DNA of 64,000 nt from Okeania hirsuta. Its GTDB lineage: Bacteria; Cyanobacteriota; Cyanobacteriia; Cyanobacteriales; Microcoleaceae. Shown here in pieces: positions 17,779 through 27,976 of this stretch. The DNA is taken from the NCBI RefSeq assembly GCF_003838195.1, contig NZ_RCBY01000007.1, positions 1 through 64,000 on the forward strand, read 5' to 3'. Each line of letters opens with the position of its first letter. Positions within the stretch are counted from its first letter, which is position 1. Made by a program: the position numbers and the translations under genes. The notes beneath the pieces were generated by a model that worked only from the letters and a program-made list of their open reading frames with translations, was not told where the DNA came from and did no database searches.

Positions 17779-18045
17779 ATGAATAAAATGCCTAATTCAA
17801 ATTTTCAACCTTTAGATAATTATTCAGTTGAGTCAGAAGAAAATAAAAACGACCAAAATGACGAAATGGAAGTTATAGAATCTTATAATCCTGAAACTAA
17901 GGTAATGCTGGAGCGGTTTATTTTAGTATTAATAGCAATTGGATTAATCGTAGGAGCAATTTTATCGGTTGGAGTTGTTTATATTCTTGATAAAACTGGA
18001 TTTACAACTCCCCCCAGTCAACAACCAATAAATCTAGGAAACTAA
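17779..18045 (+). CDS. Small single-pass membrane protein, unknown function
   Basis: An 88-residue protein: an acidic cytosolic-looking N-terminus (about 1-44, rich in Glu, Asp and Asn), one strongly hydrophobic segment (FILVLIAIGLIVGAILSVGVVYIL, about 47-70), and a short tail with PPSQQP. The internal ATG at 17788 is an alternative start. A hairpin terminator follows at 18121-18144, supporting a real transcription unit. No family recognised beyond its resemblance to short cyanobacterial membrane proteins. Confidence 0.6.
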   Translation: MNKMPNSNFQPLDNYSVESEENKNDQNDEMEVIESYNPETKVMLERFILVLIAIGLIVGAILSVGVVYILDKTGFTTPPSQQPINLGN

Positions 18046-18120
18046 AAAGCGACTGCTCTATCTCAATTCTATCTCAATTATTATCTATCTAGATGGCAAA
18101 CATATTAGTGAGTAGATAAA

Positions 18121-18144
18121 AACTACCTGAGTAGTTATTTTTTT
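18121..18144 (+). terminator. Rho-independent terminator after the small membrane protein
   Basis: Stem AACTAC/GTAGTT with loop CTGA, then A and seven T. It lies 75 bases after the stop codon at 18045. Confidence 0.7.
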
Positions 18145-18198
18145 GTATTTACCTATGTGATAATATCTAATAATCTAATAATATTTAGGGATTTAATT

Positions 18199-18660
18199 AT
18201 GACAGATTCTCAACAAGTTCCTGTAGATGAAAAATTTGTGCCTTTTCTTCAGAAAGTTCAAACTCAGGCAGGATTACCAGATATTTACGATGCCAGAGAT
18301 ATTAGTGTTATTGTCTTTCGTACAATGCGAGATTTAATGACAACAGAAGCATCTAATCAGGTAGCTTCAGATTTAAATTCTGGTAGTGAAAAACCAGACC
18401 CAGATGAAATAGCAGAACTTTGGAAAGATAATAATCCACTTGTTGCTTTTCTGAGTAAAATTCGACCACCACTTACATTTGATGGTGATACTTTTATTTT
18501 CCGAGTGAATCAAGAATCAGGTGTTCCTAAAGGAATAGCACCGGAAACTGTAATTAAAGCTGTTTTTTCTGCGATAAAGGAAGAACTTTCTCCAGAAAGA
18601 ATTCAAGAAATAGCTAATTTTATGCCAGATAAAGTTAAGGTTATGTGGAACGAAGCTTAG
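18199..18660 (+). CDS. DUF2267 domain protein
   Basis: A 153-residue protein starting MTDSQQVPVDEKF; the RBS AGGGA stands about 8 bases upstream, so this ATG is preferred to the one at 18157. The sequence FLQKVQTQAGLPDIYDARDISVIVFRTMRDLMTTEASNQVASDL fits the DUF2267 helical domain, which often occurs as tandem halves; the second half (VIKAVFSAIKEELSPERIQEIANFMPDKVKVMWNE) is visible at about 110-150. Cytosolic, function not established. Confidence 0.75.
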   Translation: MTDSQQVPVDEKFVPFLQKVQTQAGLPDIYDARDISVIVFRTMRDLMTTEASNQVASDLNSGSEKPDPDEIAELWKDNNPLVAFLSKIRPPLTFDGDTFIFRVNQESGVPKGIAPETVIKAVFSAIKEELSPERIQEIANFMPDKVKVMWNEA

Positions 18661-20753
18661 GGGATTAATATTTTTTCCACTCTTTAAAATAACTAGGTTT
18701 GTTAGTGCAGCATTTTTTAGGAAAGGAGGAATAAAGAAGGAATAGAAAAGATTTTTTTTTGATTTTCAGCACTGCTATAGCTATCCTAGATAGAATATGA
18801 ACATTAGCTATAGATCAAGAGAATTAATCCTCAGTATTTAGATAACTAAAATTTGTTCAAAATCTATTTAGGACAGCTATATATAATCATCTTCAGGCCG
18901 CAAAGATTTGCTGATAATTTTAATTAACTTATTTCTAGCTTTCATCCTTCTTCCTAATTTTTAATCATAGTAAATACAAGGATTAAATTTAATCTTATAC
19001 TCGATCAAAACAAAATCCTGCTAATCACAACAACTATCCTTTCCATAAAATAATTTTTGAGATTTTGACTCAGTTAGCCTCCTACGGAGGAACTGTGTTA
19101 ACATTTGAAGAATGCGGGTTTCATACCTGTCACAAAGGCGCACCACTAATTTCTTTAAATAAGCGTAGAGGTCTTATACCAATTTGAAAAAAGAATGCTA
19201 CAAAAAAAAAGCTGAAAATCATGCTTAAAAATAACTTCTCCAATCCGATAAACTACCTATTTCAATATTTACAATATCTGCGAGTGAGAAAATTTTAGAC
19301 TTAAGGCCAAAAATATAGATTAAGCGGTTGTTTTGCTGGCGCACAACTGCGTTAACGCTGCGCGACATCTTTGCGGAGCATGACAAACGGAAAAAGTGGA
19401 GCTTCCCGAGGGGTAGGATAGCTTTGATAGCGCACAACTACGTTAACGCGTCCGTCCTGTAGGGAATGGTCTCCTCCCCATATCCAATCGACCAAGAGAG
19501 ACGCAACTACATTTTTTGAATTTAGTATTAAAGCAAATGTTAAAAATCTGGATAAAACAATGACATTTTTATTTTTTATCTATCCCAGATTGAATATTAA
19601 AAAACTTACTCTAACTCTCCAAAAATTTGGCGGATAAAATTGTATAAATTTTAGGATTATCAGGGCAGTCATGCAAAAATCAAAAAAGGTGCTAATATTC
19701 AAAAATAAATAATTAATCATTATTTATTTTGAAAAGAACAAGATTTACTAAAAGAATTTTTTTATATTGTAGGGCGACAGCTAGTGACAAAGTCAAAGAG
19801 AAGTTTTAAACCTTAAATTATTGACAAAATTACCTGCCGAACTATTCAATAATTTGCTTTTATGCCGACTCCTGACTCTCTAACTTAAACCACAGATACT
19901 TATAGATACTTGCCTATTTCTTAATTATTTCTCAGGTTAAACTCAGTTTATCTAGATTTAATTATAAATGTCTGTAATTAATAATTAAATTAAAAAATCT
20001 ATAAATTGAATTTTATCAAACATCACTATTTTATGACATTTGCTATTACTGTTATATTTGAGTGTAGGAATAACTAATGATTGTTTTCCTAACTCTAAAC
20101 CAACTATTGAATCAAATACTAATACCAATTTGATAAATGTTTGCTACAAATAGTTAGGCTATTTCTTAGGAGTCAACCCACCCCTCGCCCCTCCCCCTCC
20201 CAGGAGGGGAAGTCAGGAGTCAGGAGTCATAATGAATGGCTTTAATACCATTTTTAGGGTGTAAATTATCTTTTTTGTCAAAGGAACATTTCCTGTAAAA
20301 TCTTTTTATCGCACTTATTATTCGTAACATTCTTTTTTTAAATTGGTATAATACAAGTGGAGCGATCGCCCAAAACTCTGACCCTAGTAAAAATCTCTGT
20401 ACTGGTAAAAATTCTTAAACAAACATCTACAAAAAAAATAGAATAGCTATCTGTAGCACTGACCTCATAACCTACTTTAGTCAAAGTTAATTAGTGCGAG
20501 GAAGCCGTAAATACAATTGTTGATGAAAAACTTGATTTAAACTATAGTAAAGGAGTACAAAAGTTATTGAAAAAATAGAGATATAGCCATTTTACAAAAG
20601 TGGTAATTAATCATTAAAATTAATATCATTACATCAAAATATAATGATGAAAAATTTCAGGAAAATGTAAATATAAAATTCACTTCAATCAATACTTATC
20701 TGTAAAAAAAATATATCACAAATTTTTCAACTCCTTATTATCAAATAATAACA
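18661..20753. other. 2.1-kb gap without a convincing gene
   Basis: Mostly AT-rich. Contents: a small inverted repeat AGCCTCCTACGGAGGAACT near 19077-19095; a cluster of CGTTAACGC palindromes at about 19350-19460; the dispersed word CATATCCAATCGACCAAGAG at 19478-19497 (again at about 36080 and 54535); and a CCTCCCAGGAGGGG repeat near 20197. The 70-codon minus frame at 19225-19437 starts inside repeats, although its last ~35 residues look protein-like and may be a gene relic. Confidence 0.5.
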
Positions 20754-21740
20754 ATGATTCAGACAGCTTTTACACCTTTCAAAACCAAACTTGATAAAAC
20801 CTTAACTAAGAAAAAAATTACTGTTTTACAAATTAACCTTGGCAAACGTTGTAATCTTGCCTGTGCCCATTGTCATGTCGAAGCGAGTCCGAAACGAACA
20901 GAAGAACTTTCCCCAGAAATCTGTGAACAATTAATTGAACTAATTAATAGATTTCCTCAAATTCAAACAGTTGACTTGACTGGCGGTGCACCAGAAATGA
21001 ATTATGGTTTTAAACAATTAGTTAAAGCTGCTAGAACAAATAAAAAAGAAGTAATTGTTCGTTCTAATTTGACAATTTATTTTGTTAAAGGATTTGCAGA
21101 TATTCCAGAATATTGTGCTGAAAATCAACTGAGAATTGTGGCATCATTGCCTTGTTATTTAGAAGATAATGTCGATAAAATGCGCGGTTATGGCGTTTAT
21201 AGTGAATCAATTAAAGCATTGCAATGGTTAAACAAATTAGGATATGGAAAAGATCGATATCTTATCTTAGATTTAGTTTATAATCCTCCCGTTCCAAAGA
21301 AAAATAAATTTACCCTTCCTCCTAATCAAAAAAATCTAGAGGAAGATTATAAAAAATATTTAGAAGAGAATTTTAACATCTACTTTAACCAACTTCTTAC
21401 AATTACCAATTTACCCATAGGTAGAACTAAGCTATATCTGCAAAATAGAAAAATATATCAGCCTTATCTAGATTTTTTGGAGTCAAATTTTAATTCTGAG
21501 ACTGTAGAAAATTTAATGTGTCGAAATGAATTATCAATTGATTATTTAGGTAATGTCTATGACTGTGACTTTAATCAGATGGAAAAGATCCCAGCTCAAA
21601 CTAACAAAATTGAAAAAATCACAGTAGCTAAGTTATTAGAAGCTAATAGTTTAGACATAATTGAACAAGTGCAGACAGAAAATTATTGTTACGGTTGTAC
21701 AGCAGGTTGTGGCTCTAGTTGCAGTGGGTCATTAATATAA
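20754..21740 (+). CDS. arsS: Arsenosugar biosynthesis radical SAM protein ArsS
   Basis: A 328-residue radical SAM protein with the cluster motif C-N-L-A-C-A-H-C (Cys33, Cys37, Cys40) and the SAM-binding LTGGAPEMN at about 78-86. The Cys-rich tail YCYGCTAGCGSSCSG near the C-terminus marks the ArsS-type (radical SAM/Cys-rich) family; in some bacteria a tail residue is selenocysteine, but no in-frame TGA is needed here. ArsS is thought to transfer a 5'-deoxyadenosyl group to dimethylarsenite to form the arsenosugar precursor. The gene is followed by arsR on the same strand after 167 bp. Confidence 0.88.
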   Translation: MIQTAFTPFKTKLDKTLTKKKITVLQINLGKRCNLACAHCHVEASPKRTEELSPEICEQLIELINRFPQIQTVDLTGGAPEMNYGFKQLVKAARTNKKEVIVRSNLTIYFVKGFADIPEYCAENQLRIVASLPCYLEDNVDKMRGYGVYSESIKALQWLNKLGYGKDRYLILDLVYNPPVPKKNKFTLPPNQKNLEEDYKKYLEENFNIYFNQLLTITNLPIGRTKLYLQNRKIYQPYLDFLESNFNSETVENLMCRNELSIDYLGNVYDCDFNQMEKIPAQTNKIEKITVAKLLEANSLDIIEQVQTENYCYGCTAGCGSSCSGSLI

Positions 21741-21907
21741 TTTAGAGCAAGTAAAAAATATAGTTTAAATTAATCCCCAAGCTACTACTAAAGGATTAAT
21801 TTAGAGATGTTTAATTTCCTGAATTCCCAAATCTATGATAATATCTAAATTAGCAATACTATATATTACTAACTTATATACAAAGCCAGCAAATTATCAC
21901 AAGAATA

Positions 21908-22237
21908 ATGCTAGAAACATCACTAAACTTATCCCCTACTTATATGGCAGCAAGCTTTCAGGCACTTTCTGACCCATTACGAATTAAAATATTAGAACTG
22001 TTGCGTACACAAGAACTATGTGTGTGTGATATATGCGATCGCCTTCAAGTTTCTCAGTCCAAACTATCTTTTCATCTCAAAAATCTCAAAGAAGCTGCTT
22101 TAGTTAAAAGTCGCCAGGATGGTCGTTGGATATATTACAGTCTTAATTTATCTCAACTTGAAAGTTTAGAAAAGTACCTATCAGAATATCAAAAAATTAG
22201 CCCCTTACCAGCTCACCTTTGTGTCAATAATGATTAA
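21908..22237 (+). CDS. arsR: ArsR/SmtB-family arsenite-responsive repressor
   Basis: A 109-residue winged-helix repressor. The metalloid-binding motif ELCVCDIC (Cys38, Cys40, Cys43) at the start of the DNA-contact helix is the classic As(III) site of type 1 ArsR. The recognition helix is QSKLSFHLKNLKEAALV and the wing is SRQDGRWIYYSL. It should repress an ars promoter until arsenite binds. Its position behind arsS suggests joint control, though no obvious operator palindrome could be fixed by eye in the 167-bp spacer. Confidence 0.92.
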   Translation: MLETSLNLSPTYMAASFQALSDPLRIKILELLRTQELCVCDICDRLQVSQSKLSFHLKNLKEAALVKSRQDGRWIYYSLNLSQLESLEKYLSEYQKISPLPAHLCVNND

Positions 22238-22254
22238 CTGAAATGCCTGATTAT

Positions 22255-22358
22255 TTCAGTTATCAGTTAACAGTTATCAGTACCTCTACAATCAGGATGC
22301 TTGGCATAAGAAATATTCTCTTTTTTTTCCCTTAAAAGGGGAGGCGCATACCCACAAA
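22255..22358. repeat. ~105-bp dispersed repeat, right copy of an inverted pair
   Basis: Reverse complement of 17389-17502: TTCAGTTATCAGTTAACAGT ... AGGCGCATACCCACAA. The two differ by a few substitutions and one tandem GATAACT unit. Together with the left copy it flanks the arsS-arsR segment. Confidence 0.65.
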
Positions 22359-22812
22359 TTTTTCAGTAAAATTTGGCAGCAAATCTGAAAATCAGGGTAA
22401 TACTAATATCATCACCGCTTAATTAAAAATCCAAAAAATTCTATCCAATCCTCATTTTGTCTTCTCTTTTTTCCTTGTTTCCCATGATTCATACTAAGTA
22501 TCATACATGAAAAAAAATTGATGATTTTGCTCTACTTCCTCCTTTCATCAACAATCTTAAGTAAATCAAATTTAGTACTACAAATATCTAAGCTGATATA
22601 ATATGACTCCAGTTTTTATAAAAATCAACATTATAGATAATACATATAAAATAATACCCTCTAAATTAATCCTCAACAGATAGGTGCTTTAACTAATCTC
22701 ATAATTTAACTAACATCATATCTTAATAAGCAGTCGTAAAAATATTTAATCCACTCTATAGCACTATAGTTTATAAAATAGATATCTAGACTATATTTTA
22801 TTATTCCAAATA
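22359..22812. other. Gap, AT-rich, no gene
   Basis: No coding frame or clear repeat recognised. It presumably contains the promoter of the pentapeptide gene; no RBS of note precedes its ATG. Confidence 0.4.
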
Positions 22813-23253
22813 ATGACTAACCAACAAATAGAACGAAACATTAGACTGTTGCTCGAAACTCGCGAATGTCCAAACTGTTACCTAGAAGGAGCCAGACTTG
22901 GAGGTGTAAATTTAGGAGGAGCTAATCTTGGAGAAGCAAAATTACCAGTAGCTAACCTCGCAGGAGCAAAGTTAGGAGGAGCTAACCTGGGAGGAGCTAA
23001 CCTGGGAGGAGCTTACTTAGGAGGAGCTTATCTGGGAGGAGCTAACTTAGGTGGAGCTTACTTGGAAGGTGCAAATTTAGAAGGAGCTTATCTATCAGGA
23101 GCTAACTTAGGAGGAGCTTATTTGGAAGGTGCAAATTTAGCAGGAGCAAATCTAGAAGGAGCAAATTTAGGGGGAGCAAACCTCGAAGGAGCTAGTATAG
23201 AAGGGGCGCTCCTCAGCGGTGCAATTATGCCAGATGGCGGAAGACATGAGTAA
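22813..23253 (+). CDS. Pentapeptide-repeat protein
   Basis: A 146-residue protein. After a ~25-residue helical start (TNQQIERNIRLLLETRECPNC) come about 22 consecutive A-(N/Y/K)-L-x-G pentapeptides, which form a right-handed quadrilateral beta helix. The first repeat row contains GARLGGVNLGGANLGEAKL. The repeat DNA is itself quasi-repetitive (GGAGCTAACTTAGGA words), so copy number may drift. The role of such proteins is generally unknown; there is no membrane or signal segment. The chain ends with MPDGGRHE. Confidence 0.85.
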   Translation: MTNQQIERNIRLLLETRECPNCYLEGARLGGVNLGGANLGEAKLPVANLAGAKLGGANLGGANLGGAYLGGAYLGGANLGGAYLEGANLEGAYLSGANLGGAYLEGANLAGANLEGANLGGANLEGASIEGALLSGAIMPDGGRHE

Positions 23254-23353
23254 GTGCAATTAGGTGAAGTTGAGTAATTCCCATGCTTTTTTCTGTTTAA
23301 GTTGACCAAGAGTGTGGAGAATACTTGCTTCATCCTAATTAGATTCAGGATGA

Positions 23354-25297
23354 ATGGCCATCAAAATTATGCATCCTATACATTTTGTTAAGTGGATAGA
23401 TAAAAAAGTCCATTCTTACGGAATACCAATATCAGCAATTTTAGTTTCTGGTGGAGCAATTCTGAGTTTATTATTTTTCAGGTACTTAGGAGTATTACAG
23501 CGACTAGAGCTATTTGTATTTGATGGGATGGTGCGTCTGGGGCCTGATGAAATCTCTGACCCCAGATTATTAGTAGTAGAGCTTACTGAAGAAGATATAC
23601 AGTATTTAAGACAGTGGCCAATATCCGACAAAAATTTAGCAGATGTTTTAGCCTCTCTACAAGAGCATCAACCCTCAGTAATAGGTGTAGATTTATACCG
23701 AGATTTCCCTAAATATCCCGGTTATACACAATTAGTAGAACAACTACAGAAACCGAATGTTTTTGGTATTACTTTTATTGGCAATCAATTTGTGAGTACA
23801 ACACCGCCACCTCCTAGTATTCCAAAGGAAAGAATTGGCTTTAATAATATTCCTCTAGACCCAGATGGTGTAGTGCGTCGCTATTCATTATTTATTAATA
23901 ATGATCAAGAAACAATGGTGGCGTTTGGCTTACATTTAGCTCTCGCTTATCTCCAAGAATACAAAATATCCCCTCAGATAACTGAAAATAACGAATATCA
24001 ATTAGGTGACGCAATATTTAAAAAATTACAACCAAACTCTGGAGGATATCAACAAATTGATGCTCAGGGATATCCAATTTTAATTAATTATCGTAATTCT
24101 CAATCTATAGCTCCAAAAATCACAATCAAAGATGTTTTATTAGGTAACTTTGACCCTGAATTAGTTAAAAACAAAATTGTCATAATTGGTAATACAGCTT
24201 CTAGTAGCAACGACTTTTTTCTTACTCCTTACAGTTTTGCTCAGTTAAACTTGTTAAAGTCAAAGATGTCAGGAGTAGAGACTCATGCTCAAGCTACTAG
24301 TCAAATTATTAGTGCAGTTCTTGACGATCAAAAGCTATTTTGGTACTGGGATGAATCAACGGAAATACTATGGATTTTCAGTTGGTCAATAGTCAGTGGT
24401 AGTATTGCTTGGCATATCAGACGACCTTTTATTTTGTTGCTAATTAATGTTCTAGCTTTAGGAGCTTTAATAGCTATTAGTTATGGCATTTTTATCAAGA
24501 TGGGATGGATACCTGTAGCAGCACCAATATTAGGAATAATCATGACAACTGGGGTAGTAATAGTCTACAAAATTCAGGCATCATGGCAACAACAAAATAT
24601 GGTGATGAAATTATTAGGTCAACAAACTTCTCCAGAGATTGCTCAAGCTCTTTGGCAAGAACGTTCATATCTGATTAATAGTGGAATTTTGCCTCCAAAA
24701 ACAGTTACAGCAACAATTTTATTTACTGACCTAAAAAACTTTAGCACTATCTCTGAAAAAAAAACTTCAGAAGCTTTAATGAATTGGTTGAATGAATATC
24801 TGAGTGCCATGACAGATATTGTCATAAATCATCACGGAATAGTCAACAAATTTACTGGAGATGGAGTTATGGCAGTATTTGGAATACCAGTACCTCGTAC
24901 CAGTGTTGAAGAGATTGCTATAGATGCCCAAAATGCAGTTAATTGTGCTTTAGCAATCGGTCAACATCTATCACAATTAAATCAAAAATGGCAACAACAA
25001 AATTCTTCTGAATTAAAAATGCGTATAGGGATTTATACAGGAACTGTTACAGTTGGTAGTTTAGGTGGAAAAAATCGCTTAGAATATGGAGTAATTGGCG
25101 ATGGTGTTAATATTGCTTCTCGCTTAGAAAGTTTTGATAAAGAACGTCATCCAGGAATTTGTCGAGTTTTGATTGCTCAAGAAACTTTGGAATATTTAGA
25201 TAGAAAATTTTCAGTAGAAGCTTGGGGTAATTTAAATTTAAAAGGAAAAAAAATACCAGTAAATGTATATTTAGTTACTGGGAAAAACTATTTTTAA
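23354..25297 (+). CDS. CHASE2-domain class III adenylate cyclase
   Basis: A 647-residue membrane sensor cyclase. Order: TM helix (about 24-44), extracytoplasmic CHASE2 domain (about 45-335, with SVIGVDLYRDFP and NKIVIIGNTASSSNDFFLTP), three TM helices (about 335-410), then a class III cyclase domain (about 450-640). Metal-binding Asp are in LFTDLKNF and FTGDGVMAVF, with the Lys of NKFTGDG for adenine selection, and GDGVNIASRLES carries the transition-state Asn/Arg. It should make cAMP in response to an unknown external signal. AGGA just before the ATG makes the start plausible although close. Confidence 0.9.
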   Translation: MAIKIMHPIHFVKWIDKKVHSYGIPISAILVSGGAILSLLFFRYLGVLQRLELFVFDGMVRLGPDEISDPRLLVVELTEEDIQYLRQWPISDKNLADVLASLQEHQPSVIGVDLYRDFPKYPGYTQLVEQLQKPNVFGITFIGNQFVSTTPPPPSIPKERIGFNNIPLDPDGVVRRYSLFINNDQETMVAFGLHLALAYLQEYKISPQITENNEYQLGDAIFKKLQPNSGGYQQIDAQGYPILINYRNSQSIAPKITIKDVLLGNFDPELVKNKIVIIGNTASSSNDFFLTPYSFAQLNLLKSKMSGVETHAQATSQIISAVLDDQKLFWYWDESTEILWIFSWSIVSGSIAWHIRRPFILLLINVLALGALIAISYGIFIKMGWIPVAAPILGIIMTTGVVIVYKIQASWQQQNMVMKLLGQQTSPEIAQALWQERSYLINSGILPPKTVTATILFTDLKNFSTISEKKTSEALMNWLNEYLSAMTDIVINHHGIVNKFTGDGVMAVFGIPVPRTSVEEIAIDAQNAVNCALAIGQHLSQLNQKWQQQNSSELKMRIGIYTGTVTVGSLGGKNRLEYGVIGDGVNIASRLESFDKERHPGICRVLIAQETLEYLDRKFSVEAWGNLNLKGKKIPVNVYLVTGKNYF

Positions 25298-25839
25298 ATT
25301 AACCATAAACAACAAATAATTTTCAATTTTGACTCCTCATCAATGTTGCTATTTTTCTACAGCCACAAAAAAATATTAAACTATTTTTTCACACATTAGT
25401 GCAGGATGGTGGAAATAACTAATACCATTTCTCAAAAACTTTTCTACATTTTCTTTGGCTGGGGAGTAGGGGAGTAGGGGCACCTGGGAAGTATGCGCGG
25501 TCGTTAACATCCGTACAGGACGTTGTATGCAACATCCTTACAGAGAAGTAAACATAAGAATAATTAACATTAACTTGACTCAAATTAGTAAAAAGGTGAT
25601 TCGGCCTGTGTTAATTACTTAATAACTGAACTTTACCTAAGTATAGCGAGTATAGCATTAATGCATGGGAATTCGTATAACCACTTAAAATCAGCTTAAA
25701 AAGCTGATTGTACAAGCTTTCTTACCTTCTTCTTCCTGCTTTATTCCTTCTTCAACTAGCTAGTTACACAATTCATAAATGGATAAACTATAATAGTAAT
25801 AAGTAATTAAAACAGTTACCCAAAAAAGGAATTTAGAAT
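25298..25839. other. Gap, no gene
   Basis: Contains a degenerate copy of the GTAGGGACGTTGCATG palindrome (about 25512-25543) and AT-rich spacer. The promoter of the DUF928 gene must lie in its last part. Confidence 0.4.
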
Positions 25840-26643
25840 ATGTATCTACAAAATTTCCGTTTTTCTATTACTCTCAAAACTATGATTTTGACATTAGTTT
25901 TAGGATTATTTACTACTTCTTTTCCCAACAGTACATCAGCAAACTCTACTCATTCTGCTAGTTCAACTAATAGGAAAGCAAATACTACTCTAGGTATTTC
26001 TCAAAATACCTTAGCAAATATTGTTCCTAGAGTCGAAGGTGGTTCAACAGGTACTTATGGTGGAGGATCGCGAGGAGCAAATAATTGTATAGATGAAGGT
26101 CAAAAACCTCTAACTCCTCTAATTCCCAAGATAAATCAAAAACAAGAATTAACCCTAGTAACCTTAGCCTCACATCCAACAATTTATATGTATGTGCCAG
26201 AAAATACAGCTATAGCTGGAGAATTTATCTTGAAAGACTCTAGTCAAAAAATAGTTTATGAAAAGCTACTACCAGTGTCAAATAGTCAGGGCATTATACG
26301 TATTAAAATTCCCAACAATCAACCAGAATTAAAAGTAGGAGAAAATTATCAATGGACATTCTCTTTGAGCTGCGAAGGAAGTGGTTCTGGAACTATTGTT
26401 CAAAGCTCAATTAAAAGAGTTAATCCCAATCCAAATTTGACAACAGAAATACAGCAAAAATCAGAGAGAGACCGCTGGTTAATTTATTCGGACGCAGGTA
26501 TATGGCACGAAAAACTGGATGCCTTAGCAGAAAAAATTAGTTTGAATCCGAACGATAACAAACTTAAATCAGAATGGCAAAATCTACTTAATTCAGTAGG
26601 TTTAAATGATGTAGCTACAGAGCCATTAACTTCAACTAATTAG
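25840..26643 (+). CDS. DUF928 exported protein
   Basis: A 267-residue protein with an N-terminal signal peptide (FRFSITLKTMILTLVLGLFTTSFPNSTSA, cleavage likely near residue 35). The DUF928 domain spans about 60-245: LTLVTLASHPTIYMYVPENTAIAGEFILKD and LKVGENYQWTFSLSC, then the helical tail GIWHEKLDALAEKISLNPNDNKLKSEWQNLLNSVGL. RBS AGGA 9 bases upstream. DUF928 genes often sit beside CHASE2 and CHAT genes in cyanobacteria, and here it follows a CHASE2 cyclase, so a periplasmic ligand or partner role for CHASE2 is a reasonable guess. Confidence 0.85.
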   Translation: MYLQNFRFSITLKTMILTLVLGLFTTSFPNSTSANSTHSASSTNRKANTTLGISQNTLANIVPRVEGGSTGTYGGGSRGANNCIDEGQKPLTPLIPKINQKQELTLVTLASHPTIYMYVPENTAIAGEFILKDSSQKIVYEKLLPVSNSQGIIRIKIPNNQPELKVGENYQWTFSLSCEGSGSGTIVQSSIKRVNPNPNLTTEIQQKSERDRWLIYSDAGIWHEKLDALAEKISLNPNDNKLKSEWQNLLNSVGLNDVATEPLTSTN

Positions 26644-27175
26644 CAAGTTAATTTGAAGACTCGAATTAGTCATATCACCTACACTACTTAACAAATAAGG
26701 TATGGAGAAAAATAACTATTTTAGAATGACTATAAAAATGTAGCAATCCTATTTCAGTTGCGGGTAAAAATATCTTTTAATTTAGGGAACACCGGAGCTG
26801 GGAATAGAGGTAAAAGTTTCAGAGTTTTTATATATCCTTAGATTGTTTACAAATGATTTCTAATTGCTATATTTGTTAGAAAAGTAGGCATAACATCTAA
26901 ACTTGAATTAAATCCTCTTTCTAGGAATCATTCAATTTTAAATGTTTACCAAACATCTCTATTGATAAAGCAACTCAGTCAAAAATGAGTATCAGAGATA
27001 TCTAAGAAATCGTCAAAAAAATTATCCCAAAATACCCCATAGTCAGAATCAATGTTACATGAAAATTAGATAAAAATCTGATAAGACTACGATGAAAATA
27101 AAGGTTTTTACCTCTATATACGAGTATCATATACATTAATACTAAGATTATTGTAAATGTCGTATATACTAATAG
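26644..27175. other. Gap, no gene
   Basis: AT-rich spacer without recognised coding sequence or strong hairpin; tandem GTATATAC-like words occur near 27113-27165, ahead of the membrane protein gene. Confidence 0.4.
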
Positions 27176-27901
27176 ATGAATAACCTAGAACAAGAAACAG
27201 AAAAAAAGTCAAAATCAAACAAACTACTCAAACCACTCTTAATCGTTTTTGTAGTCGCAACTCTCCTAGTTATTGCTCATAAATTTAACGCTCAACAACT
27301 CTTGATAAATGCCCTAGATTGGATAAAAACTCTTGGCCCTTGGGGTCCCATAGCTTTTATCATTATTTATATTCTGGCCACAGTTTTCTTCCTTCCAGGC
27401 TCACTACTAACTCTAGGTGCAGGTCTGTTATTTGGCCCTATTTTCGGTTCCATCTACGTTTCTGTTGCTTCAACTATAGGTGCAACTTGTGCCTTCTTAG
27501 TTGGTCGCTATCTAGCGCGAGGTTGGGTTTCTAAACAAATAGAAGGAAATGAAAACTTTAAGGCCATTGATGAAGCAGTAGCTGACGAAGGATGGAAAAT
27601 TGTTGGACTAACTCGCTTATCTCCTATTTTTCCTTTTAACCTACTAAACTATGCTTTTGGAGTAACTCAAGTATCTTTACGAGACTATTTTTTCGCTTCT
27701 TGGATTGGGATGATGCCAGGAACAGTAATGTATGTATATCTTGGTTCCCTAGCTGGCAGTTTGGCAACTTTGGGCACAGAAGGAGGGACGCGTACCACAG
27801 CAGAATGGATTCTTTATGGAATAGGTCTAATAGCTACAGTTGCTGTAACCGTTTATGTGACAAAAATTGCTAGAAAAGCTCTACAGAAGAAAATTTCCTA
27901 A
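27176..27901 (+). CDS. TVP38/TMEM64 (VTT-domain) membrane protein
   Basis: A 241-residue multi-pass protein with a charged N-terminus (EQETEKKSKSNK), TM segments at about 20-38, 55-80, 85-108, 150-170 and 205-228, and the VTT core signature: FLPGSLLTLGAGLLFGPIFGSIYVSVAST and GLTRLSPIFPFNLLNYAFGVTQVSLRDYF. Inner-membrane DedA-like family, linked to lipid scrambling or export. TVP38-family genes recur near arsS in arsenosugar clusters, so it may belong to that pathway; it lies 5 kb beyond arsR, so this is only suggestive. Confidence 0.85.
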   Translation: MNNLEQETEKKSKSNKLLKPLLIVFVVATLLVIAHKFNAQQLLINALDWIKTLGPWGPIAFIIIYILATVFFLPGSLLTLGAGLLFGPIFGSIYVSVASTIGATCAFLVGRYLARGWVSKQIEGNENFKAIDEAVADEGWKIVGLTRLSPIFPFNLLNYAFGVTQVSLRDYFFASWIGMMPGTVMYVYLGSLAGSLATLGTEGGTRTTAEWILYGIGLIATVAVTVYVTKIARKALQKKIS

Positions 27902-27976
27902 TTTTTTGCTCCATAGTGCAAGCAAGAAAAACTCACCTTATACTGACATTTAGGAAATTAAGACAGGAAAAATTTG

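Noticed and set aside
19060-19200. Possible riboswitch or structured RNA ahead of the arsS region
   Set aside because: The AGCCTCCTACGGAGGAACT stem and a CACAAAGGCG word are suggestive, but no known aptamer core could be matched, and the nearest gene is 1.5 kb away.
19225-19437. 70-codon minus-strand frame
   Set aside because: The first half is CGTTAACGC repeat translation. The last ~35 residues look protein-like, but no family or RBS supports a gene.
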